A stretch of 64,000 nt of DNA from Cordilura impudica (Eukaryota > Arthropoda > Insecta > Diptera > Scathophagidae): NCBI GenBank assembly GCA_963682025.1, contig OY821521.1, positions 198,039,526-198,103,525 of the forward strand, given 5' to 3'. Made by a program: the position numbers and the translations under genes. Shown piece after piece: positions 14,774 to 26,544 of this stretch. Numbering within the stretch: the stretch's first letter is position 1; each line of letters begins with the position of its first letter. The notes beneath the pieces are model-generated. The model did no database searches. It was not told the DNA's origin and worked only from the letters and a program-made list of their open reading frames with translations.

Positions 14774-15866
14774 CAGTGGTTAAAAGCTAAAGTCGTACAT
14801 TAACCATACTTTATTATATCTCTTAATTCTAGCTTGCCTATAAGTGATACATATAGTGAGTGACAATATCATGGAAACTTTTAACAAAATATATTTTTGG
14901 CAACTTGAACGATCAATACCATAAAATTGGATCATAAAGTTATGAACTCTTTTATTAATTCAAAAATTTGAATGTTTCATTTATTTAAAAAAGAAAAAAT
15001 AACAAAATTAAAAGTATTCATTTTTAGGTAATTGACAAAGCATTGGAAACCTTTACTGTACAATACAAACTGATGTTTGTAACTACCAAAAATATATGAG
15101 CTACACACTGAATCACTTTCTGAGTCGATTTAGCGATGTTCGTCTGTCCGTCCATCTGTGTGTTCCATGTAAACCTTGTAATCAAACTACAGGCGCAAAT
15201 ATGAATATATGTTTATGAAATTCGGTATATGAGGTTCTATCGGTCATTGAAATTGGTGAAGATCGGTGCATGTTCAGACCTAGTCTCCATACAAATGACC
15301 CGTATTAGATCGGCTTAAATTGCCATAAGATTCAAATTATCATATAGATCTCGGTCAAATTGGATATGTGCGTGTTTATTACATTCATTAATCAGTAGTC
15401 CAGAAATAATCGTATGGGACAATTCTTAGGCATGGCCCCCATGTAAAGCTGCTTTCGGATCTTCACTTAAACCTATCAAAAAACAGTTTTTTTTTCTCAA
15501 ATTTGGTTGGTTTATGTTTTTGCAAAAAATAAGTGACTTTACCAAATATGGTCAGAATCGGTCCATTTTTCGACCTGGCCCCCTTTTAAATATAGCATCC
15601 GATATGAACTTTTTCACTTTTTCTTTTCCAATCAGATTTGGTTTATGCTTATTTTCTATACCCAATTAGTTGGACCTAAGATCAATTCTCTAAACGCATG
15701 TTAGTCTAGACCGACTATAATTTTCTTACCTGTTTAATTTGGAATTTATTAAGGAACAACAAAAATCTGACTTACAAAGTTTGATTTTGTATCATTTATA
15801 AAAAAGCTAATATTTAACATTAAAAATATAACAATCGTGGTGCACGACTTTGGCTTTTAACCACTG
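14774..15866. mobile_element. Tc1-like element with other repeats nested inside
   Basis: The ends are inverted CAGTGGTTAAAAGC(T/C)AAAG with about 25 of 27 positions shared, each flanked by TA (14772-14773 and 15867-15868), as expected for Tc1/mariner insertions. No transposase is readable. The interior instead holds a fragment related to the right end of the Tc1 element at 38524-40075 (about 14850-15062) and one copy of the dispersed GTCC repeat (about 15068-15737). This looks like a non-autonomous shell invaded by later elements. Confidence 0.7.
15068..15737 (+). repeat. Dispersed fly repeat, copy 1 (GTCC-microsatellite family)
   Basis: Shares with the copies at 40361, 52837 and 63367 the sequence of blocks TGTTTGTAACTACCAAAAAT, TTTCTGAGTCGATTTAGCGA, a GTCTGTCCGTCC tract, CATGTTCAGACCTAG and TAGCATCCGATATGAACTTT, ending near CTATAATTTTCTTA. 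It has no coding capacity. It resembles the dipteran microsatellite-generating interspersed repeats known as mini-me-like. Confidence 0.75.
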
Positions 15867-16233
15867 TATATTTTATGCAAAAAAGTTCATGCCTTTTATA
15901 CAATTCGAACAAATCTTCTACAAGACATTAGAAAGCAGCATTCGAGTTATATGTAAGTAGTCAATATTTCATTTATTTCTTTATATGCATAAGTTTTTAT
16001 TTTATTCAAATATTGTTGTTGTTTTTAATGGATAGACTATTTTAATTATTGAATTTAATAAATAAATGTAAATATTTTACAACTATAGGTTGACAACGCA
16101 TTTAACCCCCTTCAACGTATGGAAATACAATTTAAATTTCTAAACTAAGTTAAGAGTTCAAAATAGGCTTCTCCGCGTTATGAAAGCAATTCATATTTAT
16201 GGAAAGTGTAACATTTTCTAGTTTCGCAAAGAC
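15867..16233. other. Intergenic, downstream of Arl6
   Basis: This holds the 3' flank of Arl6. No gene or element was recognised. Confidence 0.4.
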
Positions 16234-17034
16234 CTACTTTCGCCGAGATTTATCTTTTTTAGAGTTGTGTGTATGGTGTTTCAATCGGATTTGTTGGATT
16301 AGCCATTGAACGCCCTCCTCAAGGCCATCACCAGTTTTTGCACTGCTTGAACTAATGTGCCATGGTTTATCAGTTATAGACGTTAGATCTAAAGCTAAAC
16401 ATATTAAAGATTAGAGATTATTTTTAAATAGATTAATATAATTAAACCAAATCTGCCAACCTGCTGCTATATTAACACTTGATAAAGGATTTTCACAATC
16501 ATTTTTGTTGCCATAGAATAGAATCGGCGTTTGGCGACTTATTAAATCGGGATGTTGCAGTAAAATATACAATTCCTCTTTAACAACAACTAAAGATCAT
16601 TAATTAGAGAATAAATTCAAAAATTTTATTAAAAAATTTGCCACTTACCCATTCTCATTTTATCACTTGAATCTATAACATATATAATTCCTTGACAATT
16701 TTTAAACTGATGCTGCCAAAGATTCCTATACTTCCAGGCACCAGACATATCTATAATGTTAAATTGCACTCCCTGATCTGCAAAAATAAATAAATTTTTT
16801 TCATTTTGTTATATTTAATCAATATGATATGATTTTATAATTTAAGATTTTACTACAGAATTCCTCATTTGTAAAACCCACTGTTGGTATGGATATGTAC
16901 GCATTGGTATCGTTCTTCTTTTTAAAATGATTTACTATTGAAGATTTGCCACTATTATTGAGGCCCACTACCAAGACGGTCATTTTTTCTTTATTTACTT
17001 TTATTAAACTCAAAAAATTATCAAACATTCCCAT
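16234..17034 (-). CDS. Arl6: ADP-ribosylation factor-like GTPase 6 (BBS3)
   Basis: A small GTPase that in GTP form recruits the BBSome coat to membranes at the ciliary base. Exons on the minus strand are 16857-17034, 16649-16777, 16461-16589 and 16234-16394 (198 residues). I start at 17034 ([13 protein letters not shown]), where Arf-family proteins begin with Met-Gly. The P-loop is GLNNSGKSS, switch I has PTVGF, switch II is [16 protein letters not shown] replaces NKxD, and SSSSA is the G5 motif. Lack of Gln in switch II (DMSG followed by Ala) also holds for the Drosophila protein as I remember it. The C-terminus carries about 12 extra residues rich in Lys/Arg/His ([13 protein letters not shown]). 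An in-frame Met at 17088 exists but is unlike the family. Confidence 0.9.
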
Positions 17035-17109
17035 TTTATTTTTTTTAAGTTTCGTTTCAATGTTAAAAATGTCTATTTTGCTCTCCAAAATAGAAAATTC
17101 AGTGTCCTT

Positions 17110-18058
17110 TACTAATGAACTTGAATGTTTTTTCTTTGGTTTGTTGTGTGTTTTTTTTTACCTGACACTAGAGTTTCTATAGCAACATAAAAATCGGTAA
17201 TCCATAAATTAATATATAGTTTTTGTAATCACATAGCATTTTAAAAATATTTTATTACTCGTATGCCCTGTCGTGCTTCGCTACGACTTATGTTTCCATA
17301 ATCAATTTTTCCTACGAAGTTGGTATTGTGCAATTGAAACATTTTATTTTATATTATTTTTATTTCAATGGTTTCTAATATACAATATTTTTTATTTTTT
17401 CATATGTCTGACCAGGAGAAAAACATGGATTTTCCAAATTAAATGCGGCAACACTTAACGGTTGGCCTTGAATTTAGAATATCATTGGCAATTTTTTTTA
17501 TTTTAGTGATTTTTGATTTTCGCGAGTTTTGATTTGGCTATTTTTGCTTACGTCGTTTTGGTGATTTTGAAGATTTTTGTTTTAGGTGATTTTTGTTTTT
17601 CGCGATTTTCGGCTTTGGCGATTTTTGAATTTGGCAATTCCGCCCATATTTTCCACGAGTACCCACATTGGTAATTAATGTACTTGTCAAAAATTTCAAG
17701 ACTGTCGCTTTCATAGCACTTCATATATCTTGTATAGAAGGTGTCACGTCCACTAATCCTAATCTGACTACTCACATTAATATCTGATGGACTCGTGCAA
17801 AGTGTCAAGGCTTTCCCTTTTATAATACTTCACTGCTTCGATCCCGCCCATTTTTTGTTCACATTAATAACAGATGACCTCAGACAATTTGCAAAGCTGT
17901 CTCTGTCATAGTACTGTCATAGCCATACATACAAAGTATGGCACGTGCCACGCCCACTTATCCGATCCCACCCATTTTCGACATGACTACTATCATTAAT
18001 AATAGGTTACCTCACACAAATTTGCAGAGCTCTCCCTGACATATACTCAATATACAAG
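17110..18058. repeat. Repeat-rich stretch with short degenerate GATTTTTG repeats
   Basis: From about 17500 to 17640 a motif like TTTTCGCGATTTT / GGCGATTTTTG recurs as a decayed tandem repeat. From 17740 to 18050 there are related blocks (ACGTCCACTAATCC, CACGCCCACTTATCC, CCGCCCATTTT) that also occur near 21345. This looks like remains of dispersed repeats. No gene was seen. Confidence 0.45.
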
Positions 18059-20468
18059 CAGCGCCGTACTATCGCAAGTGCAACAAGTGCAATAGCACTG
18101 GGCCCCCTATTTTTGAGGGGCCCCCAAATATTAAATATATTAGAAAAACTTCTCCAGTAGCAAAAAAGAAAAATATCAATAATTGAAAAAAAGATGAAAA
18201 TTCAAAATTCGTTTATCTTTCAAACAATTCTAGTTGGCCACGATTTACTTTGAAACATTAATAGTTTAATTTTTGTATGTCTACCGTTGTTATTAGTGCG
18301 GATATTACATATTAATTTTATGTTTAACGATTCGTTTGTATATTTAATTATAATTATGTGTTAACGTTAATATCCGCGCAACGTTTGAAAAAAAATATAT
18401 ATAATATAGTTTCAGTTGATTTTTCAATATATTTATTTTATTTTATTTATTTTTGAAAATGTTTGTGTAACATTTTTTTACCTCAATCAAAAATATCGAA
18501 AAAATGTTATGCAAGAGGCGCACAAAAAAGATAATAACAGATCCGAAAAACAGCAGAATTAAGTAGTCTTTCTGGATCATTAGATATTTTTTATAACGAT
18601 GCAAAGTTAATCAATTTCGAACACTAATTTAATTGAAATATATAATTCAAACGGTATATGTTAACTCAAAAACATTAATGTGGAAAAATGTCAATGAGCC
18701 ACAACTTCAAAATATTGATAACCCTAACGATAATGTAGATGAAGAATCAGGAGCGTAAATATTGACGATATTTTATTTGATAATATTTCAGAAATTAGTA
18801 ATAATCCACAAATAGAGATATATTAGATCCTGCAAATTGTCCTCTTAAAATCGTCAACAAACAATAGATTTTTTGGTGAGCAGTCACCAAAAAGTATTAA
18901 AGATATCCATTATAAAAGAAATCCTCAATGAAATTGTTCCAGTGATATTTTTTTTTTTATCGACAAATGAAGAATGGTGAAGAAAAGTAAAGAATTAAGA
19001 AAATGGCTTTTATATTTCAACTCAACAGGGAACATTTGTTGTCGTTTGTTTTCATCGATAAAAATAAGCTTAACTTCAAATGGATTTTCTCACTATGCAC
19101 ATACAGGAATACGGTTATCTGGACATGAGTCTTAGAAGGAACATCTTGAAAATTCTAGAATTTAACATTAAACGCAGAACAGGAAGATGTGTTCAATAAA
19201 GAAAAACCAAGGTGACGAATAATTTGAAATGTGTCGTAAAAGCGATATTGTTTTTAAGTGAACTAAATTTAGATTTCAGAGGCAGCAACGAAAAACTCTT
19301 TGAACCAAATAATGGGAGTAATTGAAATGTTTTGTTTTGTTCCAGAACTGAAAATGCTTTTAAAATCAATAACTGATACGAAAAAAGAGTTACATCATAT
19401 TTTCCCCCCAAAATTCAAAACCAAATTATCTTACAACTAGCTTCTATTCAAGTAAAAAATTCAAGCAAAATATTTAAAAATTAATCTGAAAGCACCCAGC
19501 GATAATCGCAATTGTATGCAGTGATGATATTGATATTTGTGAGCTCATTCCTGAAATTGATGATGAGTGAACCATCTAACTGCTGAAGATAAATTTAAAC
19601 AATCTTATTTTCATAAATTAATCGATATTGTAAAAGGTTCATTCCAAGAACGATTTTAGTCGTATAATTCTTTAAATTCAATTTTTGAATTATGAATATT
19701 ATGAATACAAATGAATTCAATACTAATTGTACAAATCTGGTCAAACACTTGGAAGGCGACGTTAAAGAGGTGGAATTTAAAAATGAACTTTCTATTTTAA
19801 CCAGAGTTCAGAAAAAAACACACACTGAATAAAAAACTCGTACATATATGTATGTAAACAAACATAACTTAGACCAACACACACATATTTTTATTTTCAT
19901 ATCAATTATGTTTGTTTTTAAATTTTCTTCGGTGCCCAACACAACCATGACTGTGTTCGTTTTAATATTTCGTTATTTACACGAACATTTTTGTATCACG
20001 TACTTTTTGTTTCAATCACACATAAAGCACACATTTTTGAGTGTTGCTTTATTTGAAGTTCATGTTCTGGTACGTGTACTGAAAAAAAAAAAACAGAACA
20101 TGTACAATAAACAGGTTCGAGTTCAGTTATATTTTAAACACGACTTATATTTTAAACACGACTTAAAATATAACTGAACTCGAACCTGTTTATTGTTCAA
20201 AACTAAAATTGGTTGAAAATTATCTATGGTCTACAATGTCACAGGAAAGACTTTTTGGATTATCAATACTTTCGATTGAAAATGCTACAGCCAGAACAAT
20301 TAATTACAATGATATAATTGGTGAATTAGCCAGCAAAAGAGCTAAAAATTGCTTTATAATTTATTTGTATTATGTTTTTTAAATCAAAATCAATAAACAT
20401 TAATTCAATAGAATTTAAAAAAATGTGTCTGGGGGCCCAGGGCCCCAAAAAGTTATAGCACGGCGCTG
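18059..20468 (+). mobile_element. Degenerate hAT element (ZMYM1-like transposase)
   Basis: The inverted ends are CAGCGCCGT(A/G)CTAT at 18059-18072 and 20455-20468. They are flanked by 8-bp direct repeats TATACAAG (18051-18058) and TATACATG (20469-20476), 7 of 8 identical. Near the right end the frame reads LKLVENYLWSTMSQERLFGL and SIENATARTINYNDII, the hAT C-terminal dimerisation domain. An upstream remnant near 19210-19310 reads LKCVVKAILFLSELNLDFRG. Stops and frameshifts are numerous, so the copy is dead. A 33-bp inverted repeat lies inside at 20105-20195. Confidence 0.85.
20105..20195. repeat. 33-bp perfect inverted repeat (hairpin) inside hAT
   Basis: Arms 20105-20137 and 20163-20195 are exact reverse complements (CAATAAACAGGTTCGAGTTC.. 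and its complement) with a 25-nt loop. It may be a small inserted foldback element. Confidence 0.8.
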
Positions 20469-20476
20469 TATACATG

Positions 20477-22280
20477 ACATGTAGGTGCTCTGACGTCACA
20501 CACAGTGTGTTCCTATTGGCAAATAATTTTCAGCTGTCACTGTTTACACATAAACATAACAGTGGGACAATTTATTATTTTTCACCTCAAATTATTTGTT
20601 AGCAAAAAAATTTTTATTTATATAAATTTGTTAATTTATTTATTTTATACTCTCTAAATAAAAATGGTTTAACAATATTTGAACAAATTTTTAAAGGCCC
20701 TTATTCTGTACTTTATATGAAGGTTACTAAATGTTTTTATATTAGTCTGTTATTTTATTTGAGCAATTTCGGCATTTAGTAACCTTATTCTAAAGTGCAT
20801 TCTACATCCAAAAAAAAGTTTTCACTTCTTTATTTGCTTTAATGTCGTTTGCTTCTAGGAAATGTTTTTGCAAATATCCGCTTGTACGCAACAATTTAAT
20901 TTAAAAAATATTGCATCACACGATTTCAACGTTTCCATTAATTAATTTGATGGCTTACTTAGCCGACCTTAGCCACACGTTGTTAAAATGTATCTGTACC
21001 GTAAATGTAACGTTGGCATTTAGTGCAATTATAGAACGTAAAAAACGAACCAGCATGTTGCTGTATAAAATTAACCAAACTTTATCAGCTGTTCACAAAT
21101 GTCACGTACAAACGTAGCAAAAATCTATTTTCAACAGATTGGGACGTTCCGGTTACATGACAGTTGAGTTCGGTAATTGCTCGAAATGCTTTTTCATGTA
21201 ACAGAAAAAAACAGCTGACACGTTTGGTTAAGGTTACGTGTGGCTAACTAGGCTTTTATAATTTTCAAACATGAAACAGAGGAGAGACAACTACTAAGTC
21301 ATATAACGGAGAAAAATATGTGTTATGAAAAATTCACTTTGTCTGGAAGGTACCACGCCCACTAAAAATATCAAAACAATTTGTGGCCTATAGTTCCTTT
21401 TAGATACACAGTAAGACTATGTAAAAATTTCAGGAAGATGGGTAGATGAATATAAAAAAACTGAGTCCGATCACGGGGGAGATGTGTAAACATCTATTTG
21501 CACATCAATTAAAATCCAACAGAAAGCGTCATCTATGTATCACTTATAGCAAACAACTGCAGGGGCTTAGTAAATATAAAAATTATTATTTATTATATCA
21601 ACTGGTTGTTATAGTTGAGGGTTGCAGTTTCAATATGCTATCCATCGAGGAAAGGCTTGCTCGTGGCTTACTTTTTGCACGTGTTTTTAGGTTAAGTTGT
21701 TTAATTTTAAAAGTTTTTATACAACAGCTCAATCTAACCTCCCTTGCGAAGGCAATGGTTGTATAGGGGAGCTACGAGAGTTTAACCCTGGAGTTTTGGT
21801 CTAGTACCTTTTCCATTTAAATTTAGAGTGCAAAAAAAATAGTTGAGGGTTGCTGAAATAATTTTATATCATAATCTTTCCAACAATGCGCTCATACATC
21901 ACACCTTTTATGTCTTACTTCTTACACTGGTTTTGTGATGGTATTGTGAAATAGATTTTTACCTCATTGGGATTATTTTTATAAATTGTTCGAAAAAAAA
22001 TCAATATTGCAACGTGATTTTGCAAAAAAAAAAAAAATAAATTTCCGTAAATAATAAAAAAAAAAAAAATAAATAAAGATTTATTATTTATTATTCTCAT
22101 AATTGCTAAAACGTGATCTTTAAAAATAATCTATGTGCACATTAAAAAAATCTTAAAAAATAAAAATAATTTAATTAATTACACGGTGTTACAAAATAGA
22201 AAAAAATTAATATAAATTTTTTTAATCACTGGGAGTTAAATTTTACAAAAAGCAATAGTTTTTCTTTTAGTTTCTAAACA
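20477..22280. other. Repeat-derived intergenic region, no gene recognised
   Basis: It contains short inverted repeats AAGGTTACTAAATG (20720-20733) / CATTTAGTAACCTT (20773-20786), and TTAGCCACACGT (near 20970) / ACGTGTGGCTAA (near 21236). These suggest small MITE remnants. A dispersed block ACCACGCCCACT lies near 21350. The open frames here match nothing I know. Confidence 0.45.
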
Positions 22281-22289
22281 AATTAATGC

Positions 22290-23610
22290 TTTTATCATAT
22301 TTAAAGCATTATTTTTCTTCAAAAATACATTTTCTTAAGAAGTACCCTTTCTTCAAAAAAGTACATTTTTTAAAAAGTACATTTTCTTAAAAAGGCACTT
22401 TTTTAAAAAAGCGTAAAAGTCTCTTCCTTTTCTGAAGAAACAACCTTTACTTAAAAAAAATGTATGATTACTTAAGCCCCCCCCCCCCTTAAGGTTTTAA
22501 GTTAAAAAAGTCGGATTTTCATAATTCTCTTTTGAAGATATGAATAATGTTGAATTATTTATTTCATATACATGTTATAGCATAACATTTGAAGAATCTT
22601 TGAAAAAATTTTCAATTAAAAATTTTAATAAATAAGTCCGTGACAGCGAATCTCCGGAGGCGTTGTTGTTTTGCGGTGAACATCATAACTCGTTACCAGA
22701 TCATGTGAAATAAAAATATCTAAATGCGTTCGAAAGATGACATGTTTCCTGAGGTAGTGACGAAGAGTTTTTTTCAATTTTTTCTTGGCAGCATTTTGAA
22801 GTGAAAAACAAGATTTTTGATATAAAATTTCGGGAATTTGTTGTTAAAAAATGGGGAAGAGAATGGAAAATAAAAAAACTCTCCGTGGTTACCTGACAAT
22901 TTATGTGTAGATATAATATGTAAATTTCAAAAGAATCGCTCAAGTAGATTTCGAGTTATGATGTTCACGGACTTCGTACATTTATTTTCGAGAAAATCGA
23001 TTTATTATTTTAAAAACTGATTTATACGATATACCGTATGGAGCCGGTCGCTGGAAACGCTGTATCTTCTTAAGTTTTACTCTGATTTACTTGAAATTTT
23101 GACACAACACTCTCGACATGTTGTACATTCAGAAAGAGAAATGCAAAAAAGGTTTTAAAACCTTATCCCCCTTAAAGAAGTATCTTTTCATCAAAAAATG
23201 AATTTTCTTAAGTGAATTTTTTTAAAGAACCTTTTTTTAAAAGTTATTTTTCCTCAAAAAGTAAATTTTTGTAAAAAAAAGTGTATTAAAAAAAATTTTT
23301 TTTTCTTAAAAAGCATATTTAATTAAAAAAGCACCTTTTGTTACGAACCAACTTTCTACAAAAGAAAATTTTCTTGAAAAAATTACTTTTTTTAAAAATG
23401 TAAATTTTCTTAGAAAAGTACTTTTGCAAAAAAGCACCTTAAAATATAAAAATCGCTTTTTTTAAAGCTTTTATAAAAAAAAACATTAAAAAATAAATAA
23501 TTTTTTTTTAAATAGTTATACCCTTTTTAAATAACCTTTCCATATAAAAGTATTTTTTAAAAAGCACCTTTTCTTTTAAAAGTACCTTCTCTTAAAAAGC
23601 ATATTTTCTC
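22290..23610 (+). repeat. Satellite A patches (AAGTACCTTTTCTTAAAA) around a unique core
   Basis: Degenerate tandem units of about 17-20 bp, approximating AAGTACCTTTTCTTAAAA, occupy about 22300-22460 and 23170-23610. The same family forms multi-kilobase arrays in the CalpA introns. The core 22470-23160 is not recognised. Confidence 0.75.
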
Positions 23611-23611
23611 G

Positions 23612-23695
23612 AGTTGTTATAAGGATCAAGAATATATATACTTTATGTCGTCGCAAATTTATTTTTCGATGCGTTACAAACGGACTATAAAAATT
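23612..23695 (-). repeat. Fragment of the dispersed repeat seen at 46797-47356
   Basis: The reverse complement matches about 46848-46930 through AACGCATCGAAAAA..AAGTATATATATTCTTGATC. It is a truncated copy. Confidence 0.65.
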
Positions 23696-24290
23696 AAAAT
23701 ATTATTTTTATTAACTCTCCGTCTATCAACACTTCTGGTACCCTTAAACGCATGACAAGGTCCGTAGGGACCTATTTATGTTGATATGACATTTTCTATG
23801 AAAAAGACATTTTAAAATTTTTGTTTTTTTTTATTATTGTTTATTAATTAAAGTGTTGATAAATAAATTAAAATATTTTTTTTTTTACACTAACATAATT
23901 AATTTTTATGAATTTTATTATGAAAATTTAGTTTTACAATGAATAAAACTTAAAAAAATTTGTTGCGATGATTGTTCCTCATTTATAGTGCAGGTTAAGC
24001 ACCGATGCATTAATCTTGAATGCTCTGCACAAACTGCATTGTTGCAGGAACAGCAATAGGTCCTTGCTTTGCGTTTGACGACCGTACTCTGAACGGCATA
24101 GTCGAAATGATGGCCTGTTTGTCCTTAGAACAAACGACGGTGCAGCTACTTCTGTTGGTCTTGGTACTATCTAAAATGAAAAAATATATATAATCATTCT
24201 GCTTTTGACCTTAAGAATTCTTAATTCTTACCTTGACATCAAATTCCTCCATTGCATTCCGTATCCTTGGATATGAAGTTATGCGAGTAT

Positions 24291-25886
24291 TCAGGGCATG
24301 TTCTTCATGTTGGGTAATGCCAATTGCTTAGTAAGCATAATGAGGAATGAGCGCCGTCTGTCACTTCTCTTCACTGGCTTCATCTCGTTGGATATTATGA
24401 ATGCAGCTAATGCAGCGATGTCGAGCATATTGTAAAACATGGCAAGCGGCCAGCGCTTTGTTGAGCGCTTGCATGTATACGTACCAAGCATCTGGTCCAT
24501 AGTATCAACGCCGGATTTGTTGGCATTGTAATCAAGAATGGCTAAAGGCTTCTTCTTTTCAGTTTCCATGTTCACATCGCAAGTGTAATGTTGTGTAGAT
24601 AGCAAAATTACTGATTTATTCTTCCTGGGCACATATGAGCATAGTGCTATATCGCCTTCGTTGAACCCAAACAATGTCCTGTTGATTGGCCGCGTACGAT
24701 TTTTATGTAACTCCCGTGGCACAAATGTTTTGTTAGAGCGTACTGTTCCAACATATGCAGTTTTCTTTCTCATCAAAATACGCGCCAAGTTCAATGTGCT
24801 GTAGAAATTGCCAGCATAAATTGTGCGGCCAGAATCCAAATATTTATCCACAAGAGCAAGTACAACGTTCTGCCCTTGATTTATTTCACGCTCCTGGTCA
24901 GGAAATTTACCAGAATAAATCATTCCTTTGACAGGATAGAATGATTTTGAGTCACACAATCACCATACCTTTATACCATACTTGGCTGGGTTCGACGGAA
25001 TATATTGTGTGAAGCGGGTACGGCCTCTGTATGGGAGTAACTGCTCATCAACTGTCAGTGAATCATGCGGAGTGTAAGCTGCTGCTAAGTTAGACTGCAA
25101 TATTTGCCAAATATTATCAATTGCCGCAGTTTTGCTGTTGATTAGTCACTCCTGTCGCGTATTTCCATTGTCGAATCTAAGGCATTGTTTTATGGACATA
25201 AAGCGATTATACGACAATGCTGCTTTGTATATTGGACAACACGTTGGGGCCCATAACAGTGCAGAAGGCTCATTATTTGATTCATTGAGTCCAGAATACA
25301 AGAGTATAGCCAAGAAGGCATCAAACTCCTTTAGTGTGATGGTTTTAAATTCCTTTTTGTTTGTTGGATTTGCCAAATTATATGCATCTGTTATTTCCCT
25401 ACCTTTGCGATTATATTCGCGTATTGTTGTGTACGCCATGTCTTCAGTGAAGAGCGAGCGGAATGTGGTAAGGGGATCATATGTAGTTCCTACTGGTCCT
25501 GGTTTCCTCCTTGTGTAGTTGACTACGTTATGAGCACGAATATGGGAAGTTGGTGGTGCATTTTACTCCATCGCAATAAAATAACTTTCGCTTGTTGGTG
25601 TTTTTTCTTCTTCATAATCGTCGTCATCGTAAACCTCCTCATTGATTTCTATATCTACCTCACTTTCAGCATCGGAATCCACAGCAGTTAAATTTGGTAG
25701 AAAGGGCAAGTCGCCATCATCTTCTTCAGCATCAAATGCCGGAATATCAAGTTCCTCGTCATGATCCTCTGCATTCATAAAATCAGCAAATTGATTATCT
25801 ACGGCACGTCTTTCCTCCCTTGACATTTGTTGGTAGCGTATGCTACGCACCACCATTTCAGCAATTTCAATCTTTGATTCTGCCAT
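24291..25886 (-). pseudogene. piggyBac transposase pseudogene
   Basis: The acidic N-terminus begins MAESKIEIAEMVVRSIRYQQ (25886 down to 25563). The central part (25439-25146) reads FKTITLKEFDAFLAILLYSG. A frame continuing through stops gives LTVDEQLLPYRGRTRF and PAKYGIKVW, and the third part (24959-24291) has KSGVDTMDQMLGTYTCKRST. In-frame stops lie after NTRQE and after GIKVW. The conserved Asp of the family motif DNFYTS is Gly here (YAGNFYSTL), while VDEQ and VDTMDQ keep theirs. The element therefore cannot transpose on its own. Confidence 0.88.
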
Positions 25887-25974
25887 ATTATTTTATCGCT
25901 TTAAGTTTCCTTCGTACAATCACTTTAAAATTTCAAACAAAATGTTGAGTCTTCAGTGTCTAAACTATGTATGA

Positions 25975-26290
25975 TTTAGTTTACGAAACTAGAGCCGCTT
26001 TTATACCCTTTCCGTTGCCTACTTGTGTTCTAGCTTGAACATCCGCGTATATCTACAAATAGGGATTAGTATTAGCAGGTAATAAAACAAATGGTAAATG
26101 CGAAGAACACGTTTGAAAAGTGTTCAAACAATAAAACAGCTGCTTACGAAACTATAACCGCATTTATACCCTTTTCGTTGCCTACTCGTGTTCTAGCTTG
26201 AACATCCGCGTATATCTACAAATAGAGATTAGTATTAGAAGGTAATAAAACAAATGTTAAATTCGAAGAACTCGTTTAAAATGTGCTAAA
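25975..26290. repeat. Tandem duplication in the piggyBac 5' region
   Basis: Two units of about 150 bp, about 25980-26120 and 26148-26290, share TTGCCTACT.GTGTTCTAGC and TTGAACATCCGCGTATATCT. They lie just upstream of the transposase start and probably include its promoter. Confidence 0.75.
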
Positions 26291-26544
26291 AAGAAGCCAA
26301 AATAAAGTTTATGTCTTAATGATTTCTTGTAATTTCATTACAAGGTCCCTACGGACCTTGTCATGCGTTCCCGTACTACTCACCTTTAAACCTCAATAAA
26401 AACTAAACTATTGGGCGTATCACCTTGAATTTTCTTTTAAACGATTTTTGACAAAATTCTCTTGGAAAACAGGGGTACCTTGTCTTGGCCGAAATAGGAG
26501 TAATTTCAGTTTGAAAATGACCTTCTCGCTAACCGAAGGGTTAA

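Larger units (their letters stand above)
23715..26540 (-). mobile_element. Inactivated piggyBac element
   Basis: TTAA at 23711-23714 and 26541-26544 bounds 2826 bp, the target and size expected for piggyBac. A perfect 26-bp inverted repeat (23748-23773 and 26343-26368) lies inside the ends. The outermost bases match only weakly, so the exact termini are uncertain. The interior holds a broken piggyBac transposase on the minus strand. Confidence 0.75.

Noticed and set aside
17035..17088. Upstream Met giving Arl6 an 18-residue N-terminal extension
   Set aside because: Arf-like proteins start Met-Gly with a short amphipathic helix, as seen at 17034.
19848..20177. 109-codon frame inside the hAT element
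   Set aside because: It crosses the inverted repeat at 20105-20195 and poly-A runs, and has no family signature.
23715..26540. A domesticated piggyBac host gene
   Set aside because: In-frame stops, frame changes and loss of a catalytic Asp, together with TTAA flanks and inverted repeats, indicate an ordinary dead element.
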